DNA from: Carnobacterium jeotgali MS3
GTDB taxonomy: Bacteria; Bacillota; Bacilli; Lactobacillales; Carnobacteriaceae
Direction of reading: 5' to 3'
Length of the DNA stretch: 64,000 nt
Assembly (NCBI RefSeq): GCF_000745125.1
Contig: NZ_JQNF01000005.1
Location: 248,001 to 312,000, forward strand
Shown: piece after piece, positions 47,118 to 56,393 of the stretch
How the letters are laid out: every line of letters begins with the position of its first letter
Numbering within the stretch: position 1 is the stretch's first letter
Translations under genes and position numbers: made by a program
The notes under the pieces: generated by a model
What the model was told of the DNA's origin: nothing
What the model saw: only the letters and a program-made list of their open reading frames with translations
Database searches by the model: none

Positions 47118-48422
47118 ATGTTTGCTACCTATGAAGAAGCACTGAACTGGATTCATACTACTAGAACGTTTGGCAAAAAACCAGGACTAAAACGAATGGA
47201 ATGGATGTTAAGCCAAGTAGGGCATCCGGAAAGAAAATTTAAATCAATCCATATTGCGGGAACAAATGGTAAAGGTTCTACGTTGGCTTTTTTAAGAGGC
47301 ATGCTGGAAGCTAATGGCCAAATAGTTGGAACCTATACGTCTCCTTATATTGAACTATTTAACGAGCGCATTAGTGTCAATGGTGATCCTCTATCCGACG
47401 CCGAAATTTTACGTTTAGCGAATATTGTCTATCCATTAACTAAAGAGCTGGAAAAAACAATACTTGGTGAACCAAGTGAATTTGAAATTATTACGATGAT
47501 GATGCTGCTTTATTTTGGTGAAGGCCATGCGGATGTCGTTTTGATAGAAGTAGGTATTGGAGGGACGTATGACTCGACAAATGTTATCACTCCAATCGTT
47601 TCAGTTATTACAACTATCGGATTAGACCACATGAATTTGCTTGGAGATACATTGTCTGAAATTGCAGGAAATAAAGCAGGTATTATTAAAGCAACTGTTC
47701 CTGTAGTAATTGGTAAGATAGGAAAAGAAGCAATGACAGTTATTGAAAATAAGGCTGCTGAACAAGATAGCACATTGCTAAAATACAATCAGGATTTTTT
47801 TGTTACAAAATGGCAAACTCTTCCGACGTGGGGAGAACAGTTTGTCTTTGAAGACGATTTTATCCGTCTCAGCCCCATTCAAATAGAGATGTTAGGTCGT
47901 CATCAAGTGGAGAATGCTGCTGTAGCTGTTGAAACTTTACGAGTTTATAGTCACGAAACTGGATTAGCTATAAATCATGAAAAGTTGCTTAGTGGTTTAA
48001 AACATACTTTTTGGCCTGGAAGATTCGAAAGAATAAACGAACAACCCTTGTTGGTGTTAGATGGCGCTCATAATGAACACGCAATGAAAACACTAATTGA
48101 AACAATTAAAAAGAATTTTGCGCAACAAGAGGTTTATATTATTATGGCTACTATGCGAGATAAAAATATTCAAGGAATGGTAGATCAGCTAGAAGAAATA
48201 CCGAATAGTCATCTGATACTTACGAGTTTTGATTATCCTAGAGCAGCTGGAATAGAAGAGTTAAGTAAGGTTGCGCTAAAGAACGGAGCAGTAACAGAGC
48301 ACTGGCAAAAGGCGCTAGTAGATTCGCTTAATGAGATGGATGAAACTGGTATCGTGCTTGTAACGGGTTCGCTCTATTTTATTTCTGAAGTCAGGAAATA
48401 CCTAAATGAAACGAATGATTAA
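47118..48422 (+). CDS. folC: Folylpolyglutamate synthase / dihydrofolate synthase
   Basis: A Mur-ligase-like enzyme that adds glutamate to folates. The 434-residue protein has the ATP loop HIAGTNGKGSTLAFL near residue 45, SPYIELFNERISVNG, and VLDGAHNEHAMKTL in the C-terminal domain. GGAGG precedes the ATG. It lies between valS and the HAD gene, the Bacillus order. Dual function versus FPGS only cannot be judged from sequence. Confidence 0.96.
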   Translation: MFATYEEALNWIHTTRTFGKKPGLKRMEWMLSQVGHPERKFKSIHIAGTNGKGSTLAFLRGMLEANGQIVGTYTSPYIELFNERISVNGDPLSDAEILRLANIVYPLTKELEKTILGEPSEFEIITMMMLLYFGEGHADVVLIEVGIGGTYDSTNVITPIVSVITTIGLDHMNLLGDTLSEIAGNKAGIIKATVPVVIGKIGKEAMTVIENKAAEQDSTLLKYNQDFFVTKWQTLPTWGEQFVFEDDFIRLSPIQIEMLGRHQVENAAVAVETLRVYSHETGLAINHEKLLSGLKHTFWPGRFERINEQPLLVLDGAHNEHAMKTLIETIKKNFAQQEVYIIMATMRDKNIQGMVDQLEEIPNSHLILTSFDYPRAAGIEELSKVALKNGAVTEHWQKALVDSLNEMDETGIVLVTGSLYFISEVRKYLNETND

Positions 48423-48450
48423 AACTTAAATAAACTATGGGGGTAAGAAA

Positions 48451-49110
48451 ATGGCTAAAGTTGAAGCTGTAATTTTTGATATGGATGGTCTGATGTTCGA
48501 TACAGAAGTTCTTTATTATGAAGCTAGTAAAGCAGTTGCAAAAAAGAATGATTTAACCTACACATGGGAATTTCACGAAAAGTATATTGGGATTTCTGAT
48601 GAAGAATTCCACAAAGCAATCCACTTGAAATATGAAACTAAACAAGCTGAAACACTGATTAATGAGAGTGGTAAAGCCTTACTTGAACATGTTGAAATTA
48701 ATGGGCTACGCAAGAAAAAAGGGTTACTTGAATTGTTGGATTATTTAGAAAGCAATTCAATCAAAAAAATTGTTGCCTCAAGCAGCATCAAGTCACTGGT
48801 CACTTTATTTTTAGAAAAGGAACAGTTATCGCACTATTTTGATGCTATTATTGGGGGAGATGAAGTCTCACGTGCAAAGCCGAGTCCTGAGATATACGAA
48901 AAAGCATGGAAGAAAGTGGCTATACCTAAAGAAAAAACGCTTGTGTTAGAGGATTCGCTTAATGGGATTCGCGCAAGTTATGATGCCAACATACCGGTTA
49001 TTATGATCCCAGATCTAATACAACCGACGGATGAAGCTAAAGAAAAAACTGTAGCGATTCTTGATGATTTAAGCGCTGTAAAAATGTTTATTGCACAACA
49101 AAATCAATAA
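48451..49110 (+). CDS. HAD-superfamily hydrolase, beta-phosphoglucomutase-like
   Basis: A 219-residue haloacid dehalogenase-type phosphatase or phosphomutase (subfamily IA). Motif I is FDMDGLMFDTE (nucleophile Asp near residue 10), motif II is VASSSI, motif III includes RAKPSPEIYEKAW, and motif IV is LEDSLNGIRAS. The small-molecule substrate is not predictable. GGGGGTAAG precedes the ATG. It is 28 bases behind folC. Confidence 0.88.
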   Translation: MAKVEAVIFDMDGLMFDTEVLYYEASKAVAKKNDLTYTWEFHEKYIGISDEEFHKAIHLKYETKQAETLINESGKALLEHVEINGLRKKKGLLELLDYLESNSIKKIVASSSIKSLVTLFLEKEQLSHYFDAIIGGDEVSRAKPSPEIYEKAWKKVAIPKEKTLVLEDSLNGIRASYDANIPVIMIPDLIQPTDEAKEKTVAILDDLSAVKMFIAQQNQ

Positions 49111-49127
49111 ATAAAAAATAAAATCGA

Positions 49128-49176
49128 CTTCTCCTTTTTCGCGGATAGTAATATTGTGAAAAAGGAGGATTTTTTT
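49128..49176 (+). promoter_or_regulatory. Hairpin covering the radC ribosome-binding site, possible attenuator
   Basis: CTCCTTTTTC (49131-49140) pairs perfectly with GAAAAAGGAG (49158-49167), with two further pairs (T-G, T-A) at the base and a 17-base loop. The 3' arm is the Shine-Dalgarno sequence of radC, and seven T residues follow. The same stem can thus act as a terminator for the HAD transcript or hide the radC ribosome site. Confidence 0.6.
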
Positions 49177-49869
49177 ATGACAATGAAAAGTACACATCTG
49201 ATTAATGAAGTGCCCAGTCAATCAAGGCCGAGAGAAAGGTTAGAGTTGTATGGTGAAAAAGCTCTTGCTAATCATGAATTGCTTGCTATATTGCTGAGGA
49301 CAGGTACAAAAGGAACCAATGTTGTAACACTTGCTATGGTAATGCTCAATCATTTTGAAGATCTTTATCATTTGAAAACAGCTTCAAGCCAAGAATTGAT
49401 GACTATTTCTGGGATTGGGAAGGTAAAAGCACTCGAATTAAAAGCAGCTATTGAAATAGGTGTCCGCATTTCACAAGCTTCACAAATTAAAATCGGTCAA
49501 ATTACTTCTAGCACAAAAGCTGGCGAGATGCTTTTAGTAGAAATGCAGGGATTGCAACAAGAAAATGTCGTCGTTCTTTATTTAAATACCAAAAATGAAA
49601 TCATAAAAAAAGAAACGATTTTTATTGGTGGGCTGAATTCGTCAGTTGCACATCCAAGGGAGATTTTTAGGGGAGCTGTGAGGTATTCAGCAGCAAGGAT
49701 AATTGTAGGGCACAATCACCCTTCGGGTAATCCTGAACCTTCTGAAGCGGATATTCAGTTTACACGTAGGATGTCCGAATGTGGAGAACTGATGGGAATT
49801 GAACTGCTAGATCATATCATTATTGGGGAACAGGAATTTATCAGCTTAAAAGAAATTGGAGTCTGCTGA
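49177..49869 (+). CDS. radC: RadC family JAMM-domain protein
   Basis: RadC (YsxA) proteins carry a JAMM metalloprotease-like fold; the old link to DNA repair is doubtful. The N-terminal helix-hairpin-helix region (SRPRERLELYGEKALANHELLAILLRTGT, with MTISGIGKVKALELKAAIE) and the metal motif GHNHPSGNPEPSEADIQFT are intact. A GTG at 49156 is in frame but upstream of AAGGAGG (49162-49168). The ATG at 49177 (230 residues) is correctly spaced. In Bacillus the next gene is mreB. Here the csp array and an RNA element intervene. Confidence 0.93.
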   Translation: MTMKSTHLINEVPSQSRPRERLELYGEKALANHELLAILLRTGTKGTNVVTLAMVMLNHFEDLYHLKTASSQELMTISGIGKVKALELKAAIEIGVRISQASQIKIGQITSSTKAGEMLLVEMQGLQQENVVVLYLNTKNEIIKKETIFIGGLNSSVAHPREIFRGAVRYSAARIIVGHNHPSGNPEPSEADIQFTRRMSECGELMGIELLDHIIIGEQEFISLKEIGVC

Positions 49870-49905
49870 AAATATACAATTTGTTTAAGGGATTATACAT
49901 AATGG

Positions 49906-49934
49906 TTGCTTAATTAAAATACTCATGCTATACT
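49906..49934 (+). promoter_or_regulatory. Promoter of csp array unit 1
   Basis: TTGCTT (49906-49911), 17 bases and TATACT (49929-49934) with TG one base upstream. The same promoter recurs in units 2 and 3. Confidence 0.85.
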
Positions 49935-50045
49935 TACGTTGAGTTTTTGTTAGGTAGAAAATAGAATTGTTTCAGAACATTCCAATTCGCACCGCAAGCA
50001 AGAATATCACTATATGTGCTACAAGGCACGAGGAGGAATTTCATT

Positions 50046-50246
50046 ATGGAACAAGGTACAGTAAAATGGTTTAACGCAGAAAAAGGTTTTGGATTTATCG
50101 AACGTGAAGGAGCAGACGATGTATTCGTACATTTCTCAGCTATCCAAACTGACGGATTCAAATCTTTAGAAGAAGGACAAACAGTAACTTTCGACGTTGA
50201 AGAAGGAAACCGTGGACCTCAAGCAGCAAACGTAAACAAAGCTTAA
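50046..50246 (+). CDS. Cold-shock protein, array copy 1
   Basis: A 66-residue cold-shock domain ([34 protein letters not shown]) with intact RNA-binding motifs. It has Glu-Glu-Gly-Gln-Thr at positions where copies 2 and 3 have Asp-Glu-Gly-Gln-Ala. The frame extends upstream, but GAGGAGG lies directly before the ATG at 50046. The leader of about 105 bases ends in a GTGC/GCAC hairpin just before the ribosome site. Confidence 0.96.
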   Translation: MEQGTVKWFNAEKGFGFIEREGADDVFVHFSAIQTDGFKSLEEGQTVTFDVEEGNRGPQAANVNKA

Positions 50247-50267
50247 TTCAAAATTAAAATTGTTTGA

Positions 50268-50298
50268 GAAGTTAGTCTTAGGACTAGCTTCTTTTTTT
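50268..50298 (+). terminator. Terminator of csp copy 1
   Basis: GAAGTTAGTC pairs with GACTAGCTTC (one G-U) around a 4-base loop, followed by seven T residues. Confidence 0.9.
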
Positions 50299-50500
50299 GT
50301 TTTACAATAGTTAGTCTGGTGACTAAAAATCGCCTACACTATTTTTATAGGCGTTTCGTCAAAATAGTATGGATGTTTCTGATCGCTATACCGTTAGATC
50401 AAGAAATAGTTACTAATCTTAAACAGATTAAACGCGGATAAATGCTCTTTGAATAAAAGAAAGTTCGTAAAAATAATCTCTAATTATTAAAGAAATGTAC
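50299..50500. other. Unique spacer between csp copies 1 and 2
   Basis: This is the only part of the first three array units that is not repeated. It holds two small inverted repeats, TTAGTC/GACTAA (50311-50326) and CGCCT/AGGCG (50331-50353), but no open frame, promoter or RNA that I recognise. Confidence 0.4.
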
Positions 50501-50507
50501 ATAAAGG

Positions 50508-50536
50508 TTGCTTAATTAAAATACTCATGCTATACT
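50508..50536 (+). promoter_or_regulatory. Promoter of csp array unit 2
   Basis: TTGCTT (50508-50513), 17 bases and TATACT (50531-50536), extended by TG. It is identical to unit 1. Confidence 0.85.
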
Positions 50537-50566
50537 TACGTTGAGTTTTTGTTAGGTAGAAAATAG

Positions 50567-50848
<282 letters not shown>

Positions 50849-50869
50849 TTTAAAATTAAAATTGTTTGA

Positions 50870-50901
50870 GAAGTTAGTCTTAGGACTAGCTTCTTTTTTT
50901 T
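50870..50901 (+). terminator. Terminator of csp copy 2
   Basis: The same stem as after copy 1, followed by a T run. Confidence 0.9.
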
Positions 50902-50930
50902 GTTTTGTTAAAAGAAAATGTGCAAAACGG

Positions 50931-51271
<341 letters not shown>

Positions 51272-51292
51272 TTCAAAATTAAAATTGTTTAA

Positions 51293-51323
51293 GAAGTTAG
51301 TCTTAGGGCTAGCTTCTTTTTTG
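51293..51323 (+). terminator. Terminator of csp copy 3
   Basis: GAAGTTAGTC pairs with GGCTAGCTTC around TTAG, with one A-to-G change still pairing as G-U. Confidence 0.88.
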
Positions 51324-51345
51324 TTTAAAATACGATGTGTTTCTC

Positions 51346-51374
51346 TTGAAATATTAATAAATGGATGCTACAAT
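51346..51374 (+). promoter_or_regulatory. Promoter of csp array unit 4
   Basis: TTGAAA (51346-51351), 17 bases and TACAAT (51369-51374), extended by TG. It is diverged from units 1-3. Confidence 0.8.
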
Positions 51375-51486
51375 TACTGTAATGTTTTTGTTAAGGATCA
51401 CGTAGAATTGTTTTAAAACAGTCTGAGTCGTACCGTTAGCAAGAATATCAATATATGTGCTATAAGGCACGAGGAGGAATTTCATT

Positions 51487-51687
51487 ATGGAACAAGGTAC
51501 AGTAAAATGGTTTAACGCAGAAAAAGGTTTTGGATTTATCGAACGTGAAGGAGCAGACGATGTATTCGTACATTTCTCAGCTATCCAAGGCGAAGGATTC
51601 AAATCTTTAGAAGAAGGACAAGCAGTAACTTTCGACGTTGAAGAAGGAAACCGTGGACCTCAAGCAGCAAACGTAAACAAAGCATAA
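51487..51687 (+). CDS. Cold-shock protein, array copy 4
   Basis: A 66-residue cold-shock domain with [15 protein letters not shown] where the others have AIQTDGF. The coding DNA is nearly the same as copies 1-3, but the leader is clearly older: its first 60 bases have diverged, while the segment AGCAAGAATATC and the GTGC/GCAC hairpin before GAGGAGG are kept. The terminator is unrelated. Confidence 0.96.
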   Translation: MEQGTVKWFNAEKGFGFIEREGADDVFVHFSAIQGEGFKSLEEGQAVTFDVEEGNRGPQAANVNKA

Positions 51688-51711
51688 GCTTATAAAACTT
51701 TAATTTGTTTA

Positions 51712-51742
51712 AAACCTAGTGATTCTTCACTAGGTTTTTTTT
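51712..51742 (+). terminator. Terminator of csp copy 4
   Basis: AAACCTAGTG pairs perfectly with CACTAGGTTT around a 6-base loop, followed by T residues. Confidence 0.92.
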
Positions 51743-51764
51743 GCTATGAAATAGTGCCAAAAGA

Positions 51765-52030
51765 GGCTCGATACTTTTTAGTGTGGATAGATGAATTTAA
51801 TTCATGCTTAACACTTCTGGAGGAATAGGATTGCTTGTAGCCCTGTAGGAAAATGAAAGGGTAGCACTGTGGGCACTCATGCCCAAGTCTATCATGTTTG
51901 TAAGCGGCTGAAGCAGCAACAACCATGACAACTTTAGGCTTAAGACGGTACCAGGGGCTCTTACAAGCAAATCCGTCTATTCCGAAAGAATTTTTAGAAG
52001 CATTCACACTATTTGACGAAGAGCCCTAAA
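51765..52030 (+). ncRNA. Candidate structured RNA, copy 2, with micro-ORF
   Basis: Related to 24861-25124. The 5' hairpin changes to AGTGTG/AACACT and ATGAATT/AATTCAT, keeping pairing. GGAGG (51819-51823) precedes a five-codon ORF at 51831-51848. The middle is longer and unrelated in sequence, with hairpins such as TGGGCA/TGCCCA (51870-51885). The 3' domain is nearly identical: AGACGG (51943-51948) with CCGTCT (51973-51978), crossing GGGCTCTT (51955-51962) with AAGAGCCC (52019-52026). No strong terminator follows, unlike copy 1. It lies 270 bases before mreB in the same direction, so a role as a leader is possible. Confidence 0.6.
51831..51848 (+). CDS. Micro-ORF M-L-V-A-L in RNA copy 2
   Basis: TTG CTT GTA GCC CTG TAG, 7 bases behind GGAGG. 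Against copy 1, one codon changes the residue (Glu to Val), one is a synonymous Leu change and the stop switches TAA to TAG. Translation is not proven. Confidence 0.4.
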   Translation: MLVAL

Positions 52031-52093
52031 AGATTGTTTGATTTTTTAGTAGACTGTTTCATTTTGGTTACTTATATATGGAATTACTTAAAT

Positions 52094-52230
52094 TTATGTT
52101 AAAATATAAAAAATACAGATGTCTTAACTAAAAAAATACAGTATGATGGTTTCGGTTAGAGCATTCTATTCTTTTTTTTGCTATACTGTTTAAGTGTCTA
52201 CCTTTCAGTATTAAATGATAGAGATATAAT
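52094..52230 (+). promoter_or_regulatory. mreB upstream region with three candidate -10 elements
   Basis: Three possible promoters lie before mreB: TG-T-TAAAAT at 52097-52105 (shared motif with ftsA and mreC), TG-C-TATACT at 52179-52187, and TATAAT at 52225-52230. The -35 elements are weak for all three. Multiple promoters are plausible, since the gene is otherwise isolated from radC. Confidence 0.45.
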
Positions 52231-52297
52231 GGCTATGAAATTGAAAAAATAAAACTTTAAGTATGAAGATCAGGTATATTTGAGAGGATGAAATTAT

Positions 52298-53311
52298 TTG
52301 TTTAGATTTGGTAATAAAGATATAGGAATTGACTTAGGTACTGCAAATACAAATGTATTTGTTGCAGGAAAAGGGATTGTATTAAGAGAACCTTCAGTAG
52401 TTGCTAAAGATGCTGTAACAGGAGAAATAGTTGCAGTTGGTGAAGATGCAAGAAACATGATTGGGAGAACACCCGGTTCAATAGTTGCCATTCGTCCCAT
52501 GAAAAATGGAGTTATCGCGGATTATGATACAACAGCGGCAATGATGAAATATTATATTGAAAAAGCAATAGGTAAATCAACCTCTAAACCATTTGTTATG
52601 ATTTGTGTGCCTAGTGGTGTAACAGAAGTTGAAAAGAGAGCAGTTGTAGATGCAACAAGAATGGCAGGAGCAAAAGATGCTTTTATCATTGAAGAACCTT
52701 TTGCAGCAGCAATCGGAGCAGGACTACCTGTTATGGATCCTACAGGAAGCATGGTTGTAGACATCGGTGGTGGAACGACAGATGTAGCCACTATAGCATT
52801 AGGCGGAATCGTTAGTAGCCGTTCTATTCGTTTAGCTGGAGATCGCATGGACGATGTGATTATTCACTATGTACGTAAAAAATTTAATTTGCTTATTGGT
52901 GAACGTACAGCTGAACAAATTAAAATTCAAATTGGATGTGCTTCTGTTGAAAAAGCAGCAGAATACGGAGTCATGGATATCCGTGGTCGTGATTTGTTAA
53001 CAGGATTGCCACAAACGATTGAAATTTCAGCAGTTGATATCGCTGAAGCCATTCAAGAAGTTGTAGAAGGTATTATCGTTGCAGTTAGAGAAACGCTTGA
53101 AGAAACTTCACCTGAAATTTCAGCAGACGTTATCGATCATGGAATTGTCTTAACTGGTGGTGGTGCACTACTAAAAAATATAGGCGACGTCATCGCTGAT
53201 GAGACAGATGTTCCTGTTTTTGTCGCAAATGAACCATTAGATTGTGTTGCACTTGGTACAGGTGAGTCACTAAAACACATTGATATTTATAAAAAGAGAG
53301 CAAATAGATAA
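52298..53311 (+). CDS. mreB: Rod shape-determining actin homologue MreB
   Basis: A bacterial actin that forms membrane-bound filaments guiding side-wall peptidoglycan synthesis. The 337-residue protein begins with an amphipathic MFRFG and the phosphate-1 loop [13 protein letters not shown], has [19 protein letters not shown] and [15 protein letters not shown]. The start is a TTG at 52298 behind GAGAGG, about 8 bases away. MreB indicates a rod-shaped cell. Confidence 0.97.
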   Translation: MFRFGNKDIGIDLGTANTNVFVAGKGIVLREPSVVAKDAVTGEIVAVGEDARNMIGRTPGSIVAIRPMKNGVIADYDTTAAMMKYYIEKAIGKSTSKPFVMICVPSGVTEVEKRAVVDATRMAGAKDAFIIEEPFAAAIGAGLPVMDPTGSMVVDIGGGTTDVATIALGGIVSSRSIRLAGDRMDDVIIHYVRKKFNLLIGERTAEQIKIQIGCASVEKAAEYGVMDIRGRDLLTGLPQTIEISAVDIAEAIQEVVEGIIVAVRETLEETSPEISADVIDHGIVLTGGGALLKNIGDVIADETDVPVFVANEPLDCVALGTGESLKHIDIYKKRANR

Positions 53312-53411
53312 GCAAGCCTAAATAAGGTTATAAAGGTGCGGGAAGTTTATTTTCTTCCCGCATATTTTCATGTAAAAAAAGAAGTAACTTAGGCAAGTTA
53401 TTTAGGTTAAC

Positions 53412-53423
53412 TTATGTTAAAAT
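53412..53423 (+). promoter_or_regulatory. Candidate mreC promoter, extended -10
   Basis: TTATGTTAAAAT, with TG one base before TAAAAT. It matches the ftsA motif base for base. The -35 is weak. Confidence 0.45.
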
Positions 53424-53456
53424 AAAGGAAGCCTGTAAAATTAATGAGGTGATGTT

Positions 53457-54308
53457 TTGAATCAGTTTTTTTCAAATAAAAAGCTAATCATTTTGTTAGT
53501 AAGCATGATCGTCTCTTTAGGTCTGATAGCTTTTTCAATCACAGGGAGCGGAAATATTCCTATCATTCAACAGCTTACTAATGATATTACAGCAGTTGTG
53601 TCTCGTGTAGTAGCAAAACCAACGAATGCAGTTGTTGATTTTTTAGAATCAGTAGATGGTCTAAAAAACACGTATGAAGAAAATCAATTGTTAAAATCAA
53701 AAATCGATAAATTGTACGAAACAGAAGTAGAAATTGCAGATTTAAAAGAAAATAATGACAAACTTAAAGAACAATTAGATTTAACGGCGACTCTATCTGA
53801 TTATGAATCTATTAATGGTGCAGTACTCAGTCGTAACCCAGACAGTTGGGTCGATCAAATTGTTGTGGATAAAGGAAGTCAAAACGGTATAGAGTTAGAT
53901 ATGTCGGTAATGTCAGGAAATGGACTGATAGGACGTGTTGTTGAAGTCAATCCTACTAGTTCTAAAGTTCAATTAGTCACAACGCTAGATCAAAATAATA
54001 ACCGAGTTGCATCATCTGTTAACACAGAAGAAGGCGTTGTACATGGTATCATTAACGGATACGATGCTGAAACAAATCGGTTGGTAATGAAACAAATTAC
54101 TACTGAAGCGACATTAAAAGAAGGCGACCAAGTGATGACATCTGGTTTAGGAGGCGTATCTCCTAGTGCATTATTGATTGGAACAATCGATGAAGTTAAA
54201 TTAGATTCTTTTGGGCTATCTCAAGAAGCCTATATCATTCCAGCAGCAGATACGAATGATATTCGGTATGTCACCTTTATTAAACGAACCGCTGAAAGTG
54301 GTGAGTAA
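53457..54308 (+). CDS. mreC: Rod shape-determining protein MreC
   Basis: A membrane-anchored elongasome protein that regulates PBP2-RodA activity. The 283-residue protein has one N-terminal helix (LIILLVSMIVSLGLIAFSITG), a coiled coil (about residues 68-105) and a beta-rich domain with SWVDQIVVDKGSQNGIELDM and VMTSGLGGVSPSALLIG. It starts with TTG behind GAGGTGATG. It is directly followed by mreD. Confidence 0.95.
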   Translation: MNQFFSNKKLIILLVSMIVSLGLIAFSITGSGNIPIIQQLTNDITAVVSRVVAKPTNAVVDFLESVDGLKNTYEENQLLKSKIDKLYETEVEIADLKENNDKLKEQLDLTATLSDYESINGAVLSRNPDSWVDQIVVDKGSQNGIELDMSVMSGNGLIGRVVEVNPTSSKVQLVTTLDQNNNRVASSVNTEEGVVHGIINGYDAETNRLVMKQITTEATLKEGDQVMTSGLGGVSPSALLIGTIDEVKLDSFGLSQEAYIIPAADTNDIRYVTFIKRTAESGE

Positions 54309-54830
54309 ATGATGGTAAATTGGAAAACGACTACTTTAATTCCGTTAGTTATTACTTTTTTCTTTTTGCTAGATGGACTATTGATGGCCATTTTTTCAGA
54401 GCAATTTCTTGAAGGAACAAAAGTCATGACGCCAAGGTTGATTGTATTAGTGCTGATATTAATGTCATTTTATATACCAAGAAGTAGGATGATTGTTTAT
54501 GGTGTTGTTTTTGGTTTAATTTATGACAGCTATTATGTAGGGATTTTAGGAGTTTATGTGCTGTTATTTCCTTTAGTTATTTATTTAACGGAAAAACTGA
54601 AAAAAGTTCTTAACCCTAATCCTATTGTCATTGGTATGATGGTCATTATAAATTTAAGCTTGATAGAAACTTACCTTTATTTATTTTACCAATTGTTAGG
54701 ATACACAACTATTAACGGGGCAACATTTTTGGCAGATCGATTAGGACCAACGTTGCTTTTGAATTTAGTCTTATTCATTATTGTATTTTATCCCTTGAAA
54801 AAGATAACGGAACGCATTCAAGGTGAGTAG
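54309..54830 (+). CDS. mreD: Rod shape-determining protein MreD
   Basis: A 173-residue integral membrane protein with about five hydrophobic helices and the family run FGLIYDSYYVGILGVYVLLFPL. It belongs to the elongasome with MreC. The ATG immediately follows the mreC stop, with GGTGAG upstream; an ATG one codon later is equally possible. Confidence 0.92.
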   Translation: MMVNWKTTTLIPLVITFFFLLDGLLMAIFSEQFLEGTKVMTPRLIVLVLILMSFYIPRSRMIVYGVVFGLIYDSYYVGILGVYVLLFPLVIYLTEKLKKVLNPNPIVIGMMVIINLSLIETYLYLFYQLLGYTTINGATFLADRLGPTLLLNLVLFIIVFYPLKKITERIQGE

Positions 54831-54872
54831 ACAGCAGTAAGAGTAACCATTTTAGTTGAGGGAGTTGTTAAA

Positions 54873-55574
54873 GTGAAACAAAGTGTGACATTAAAAGGAA
54901 CTAAAGACAGCTTTGTATTAAGCTTGGATGAAGCAGCTTCTTTTGTATCCATCATGAAGGAATTAAATGAATTACTTGAACATCTAAATGGTGAACAAAA
55001 AAAATCTAAAGAAGTTCAAAAAGAAATCTTTTTAGAAATAAAAACGGGAAACCGATTATTGTCTGAAGAACAGCAAGAATTATTGATTGAAGAAATTAAA
55101 TTAAAAAGTACTTTTCTCATTAAAAAAATTACTTCTGACGTAGTAACTATTGAAAAGGCTATTGAATGGCAAGAAGCAGTCAGCTTACAAATGGAAGTCC
55201 AAACGATTAGAAGTGGACAAGTTTTAACAGCACCCGGCAATCTTTTGTTTGTAGGAAAGGTTCATCCTGGTGGCATGCTTCGAGCTAATGGTAGTATTTT
55301 TATTATTGGAGAATTAATGGGGATTGCTCATGCTGGATTTGAAGGAAATACAAATGCAGTGATTGTTGCAGACTTTCATACGGATGCTCAAATTAGAATT
55401 GCAGACAGTGTAGAAATTATAGAGAAAAAGAACGACCATTATGATAATGTCAGAAAAAATGAATTTGCCTATATAAATGATTTACATATTTTGGATTTTA
55501 ATTCATTGGAGCAATTAAAAAGAACACGTCCAAATCTAGATAAAGTGATAGGGGGATTAAACGAATGGGTATAG
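54873..55574 (+). CDS. minC: Septum site-determining protein MinC
   Basis: MinC inhibits FtsZ polymerisation away from midcell and is activated by MinD. The 233-residue protein has an N-terminal FtsZ-inhibiting domain (VTLKGTKDSFVLSLDE) and a C-terminal right-handed beta-helix with repeated glycines (RSGQVLTAPGNLLFVGKVHPGG, then LRANGSIFIIGELMGIAHAG). It starts with GTG and overlaps minD by 10 bases. Confidence 0.95.
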   Translation: MKQSVTLKGTKDSFVLSLDEAASFVSIMKELNELLEHLNGEQKKSKEVQKEIFLEIKTGNRLLSEEQQELLIEEIKLKSTFLIKKITSDVVTIEKAIEWQEAVSLQMEVQTIRSGQVLTAPGNLLFVGKVHPGGMLRANGSIFIIGELMGIAHAGFEGNTNAVIVADFHTDAQIRIADSVEIIEKKNDHYDNVRKNEFAYINDLHILDFNSLEQLKRTRPNLDKVIGGLNEWV

Positions 55575-56359
55575 CAATCGTTATTACATCCGGTAAAGGT
55601 GGAGTAGGTAAAACTACCTCTACTGCAAATATAGGTACAGCACTCGCTCTTCAAGGAAAGAGAGTTTGTCTGATCGACATGGATATTGGTCTAAGAAATT
55701 TAGATGTTATTCTTGGTTTAGAAAATCGCATTATCTATGATATTGTTGATGTAGTTGAAGGTCGTACAAAATTACATCAAGCTATTATTAAAGATAAACG
55801 CTTCAATGATAACCTTTATTTACTTCCTGCTGCACAAAATGCAGATAAAAATGATGTGAATGGTCAACAGATGATTGAAATTGTAGCTGAATTAAAAAAA
55901 GAATACGATTATATATTAATCGATTGTCCAGCGGGAATTGAACAAGGTTTCCAAAATTCAATTGCAGCAGCTGATCAAGCAATTCTTGTAACAACTCCTG
56001 AAATATCAGCTATTCGTGATGCAGATCGCATTATTGGCCTTTTAGAGCAAACAGAACTAGAACCACCACGTTTAATTATTAACCGCATTCGTAAACGAAT
56101 GATGCAAGATGGAGAAGTAATGGATATTGATGAAATAACTAGACACTTATCCATTGATTTATTAGGAATCGTTTTTGATGATGATGATGTCGTCCGTTCT
56201 TCTAATAAAGGCGATCCAATTGTTTTAAATCCAAAAAACCCTGCTTCTCAAGGGTATCGTAATATTGCTCGTCGTATTTTAGGTGAAACAGTCCCTTTAA
56301 TGACGTTAACAAAAGAAAAACCAACTTTTTGGCAAAAAATATTTGGCAAGCGCAAATAA
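55565..56359 (+). CDS. minD: Septum site-determining ATPase MinD
   Basis: A membrane-associated P-loop ATPase that carries MinC to the poles. The 264-residue protein has the deviant Walker A motif SGKGGVGKTTSTAN, DMDIGLRNLDVILGLENR and a C-terminal amphipathic helix (KPTFWQKIFGKRK) for membrane binding. DivIVA at 15.3 kb is the likely polar anchor via MinJ, which is not in the window. The promoter of the next operon lies in its last codons. Confidence 0.97.
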   Translation: MGIAIVITSGKGGVGKTTSTANIGTALALQGKRVCLIDMDIGLRNLDVILGLENRIIYDIVDVVEGRTKLHQAIIKDKRFNDNLYLLPAAQNADKNDVNGQQMIEIVAELKKEYDYILIDCPAGIEQGFQNSIAAADQAILVTTPEISAIRDADRIIGLLEQTELEPPRLIINRIRKRMMQDGEVMDIDEITRHLSIDLLGIVFDDDDVVRSSNKGDPIVLNPKNPASQGYRNIARRILGETVPLMTLTKEKPTFWQKIFGKRK

Positions 56360-56371
56360 ATGTGCTATAGT
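56343..56371 (+). promoter_or_regulatory. Promoter of the histidine T-box operon
   Basis: TTGGCA (56343-56348), 17 bases and TATAGT (56366-56371), with TG one base before the -10. It overlaps the minD 3' end. Confidence 0.78.
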
Positions 56372-56393
56372 GTTAAAAATGATTAAAAGCTTT

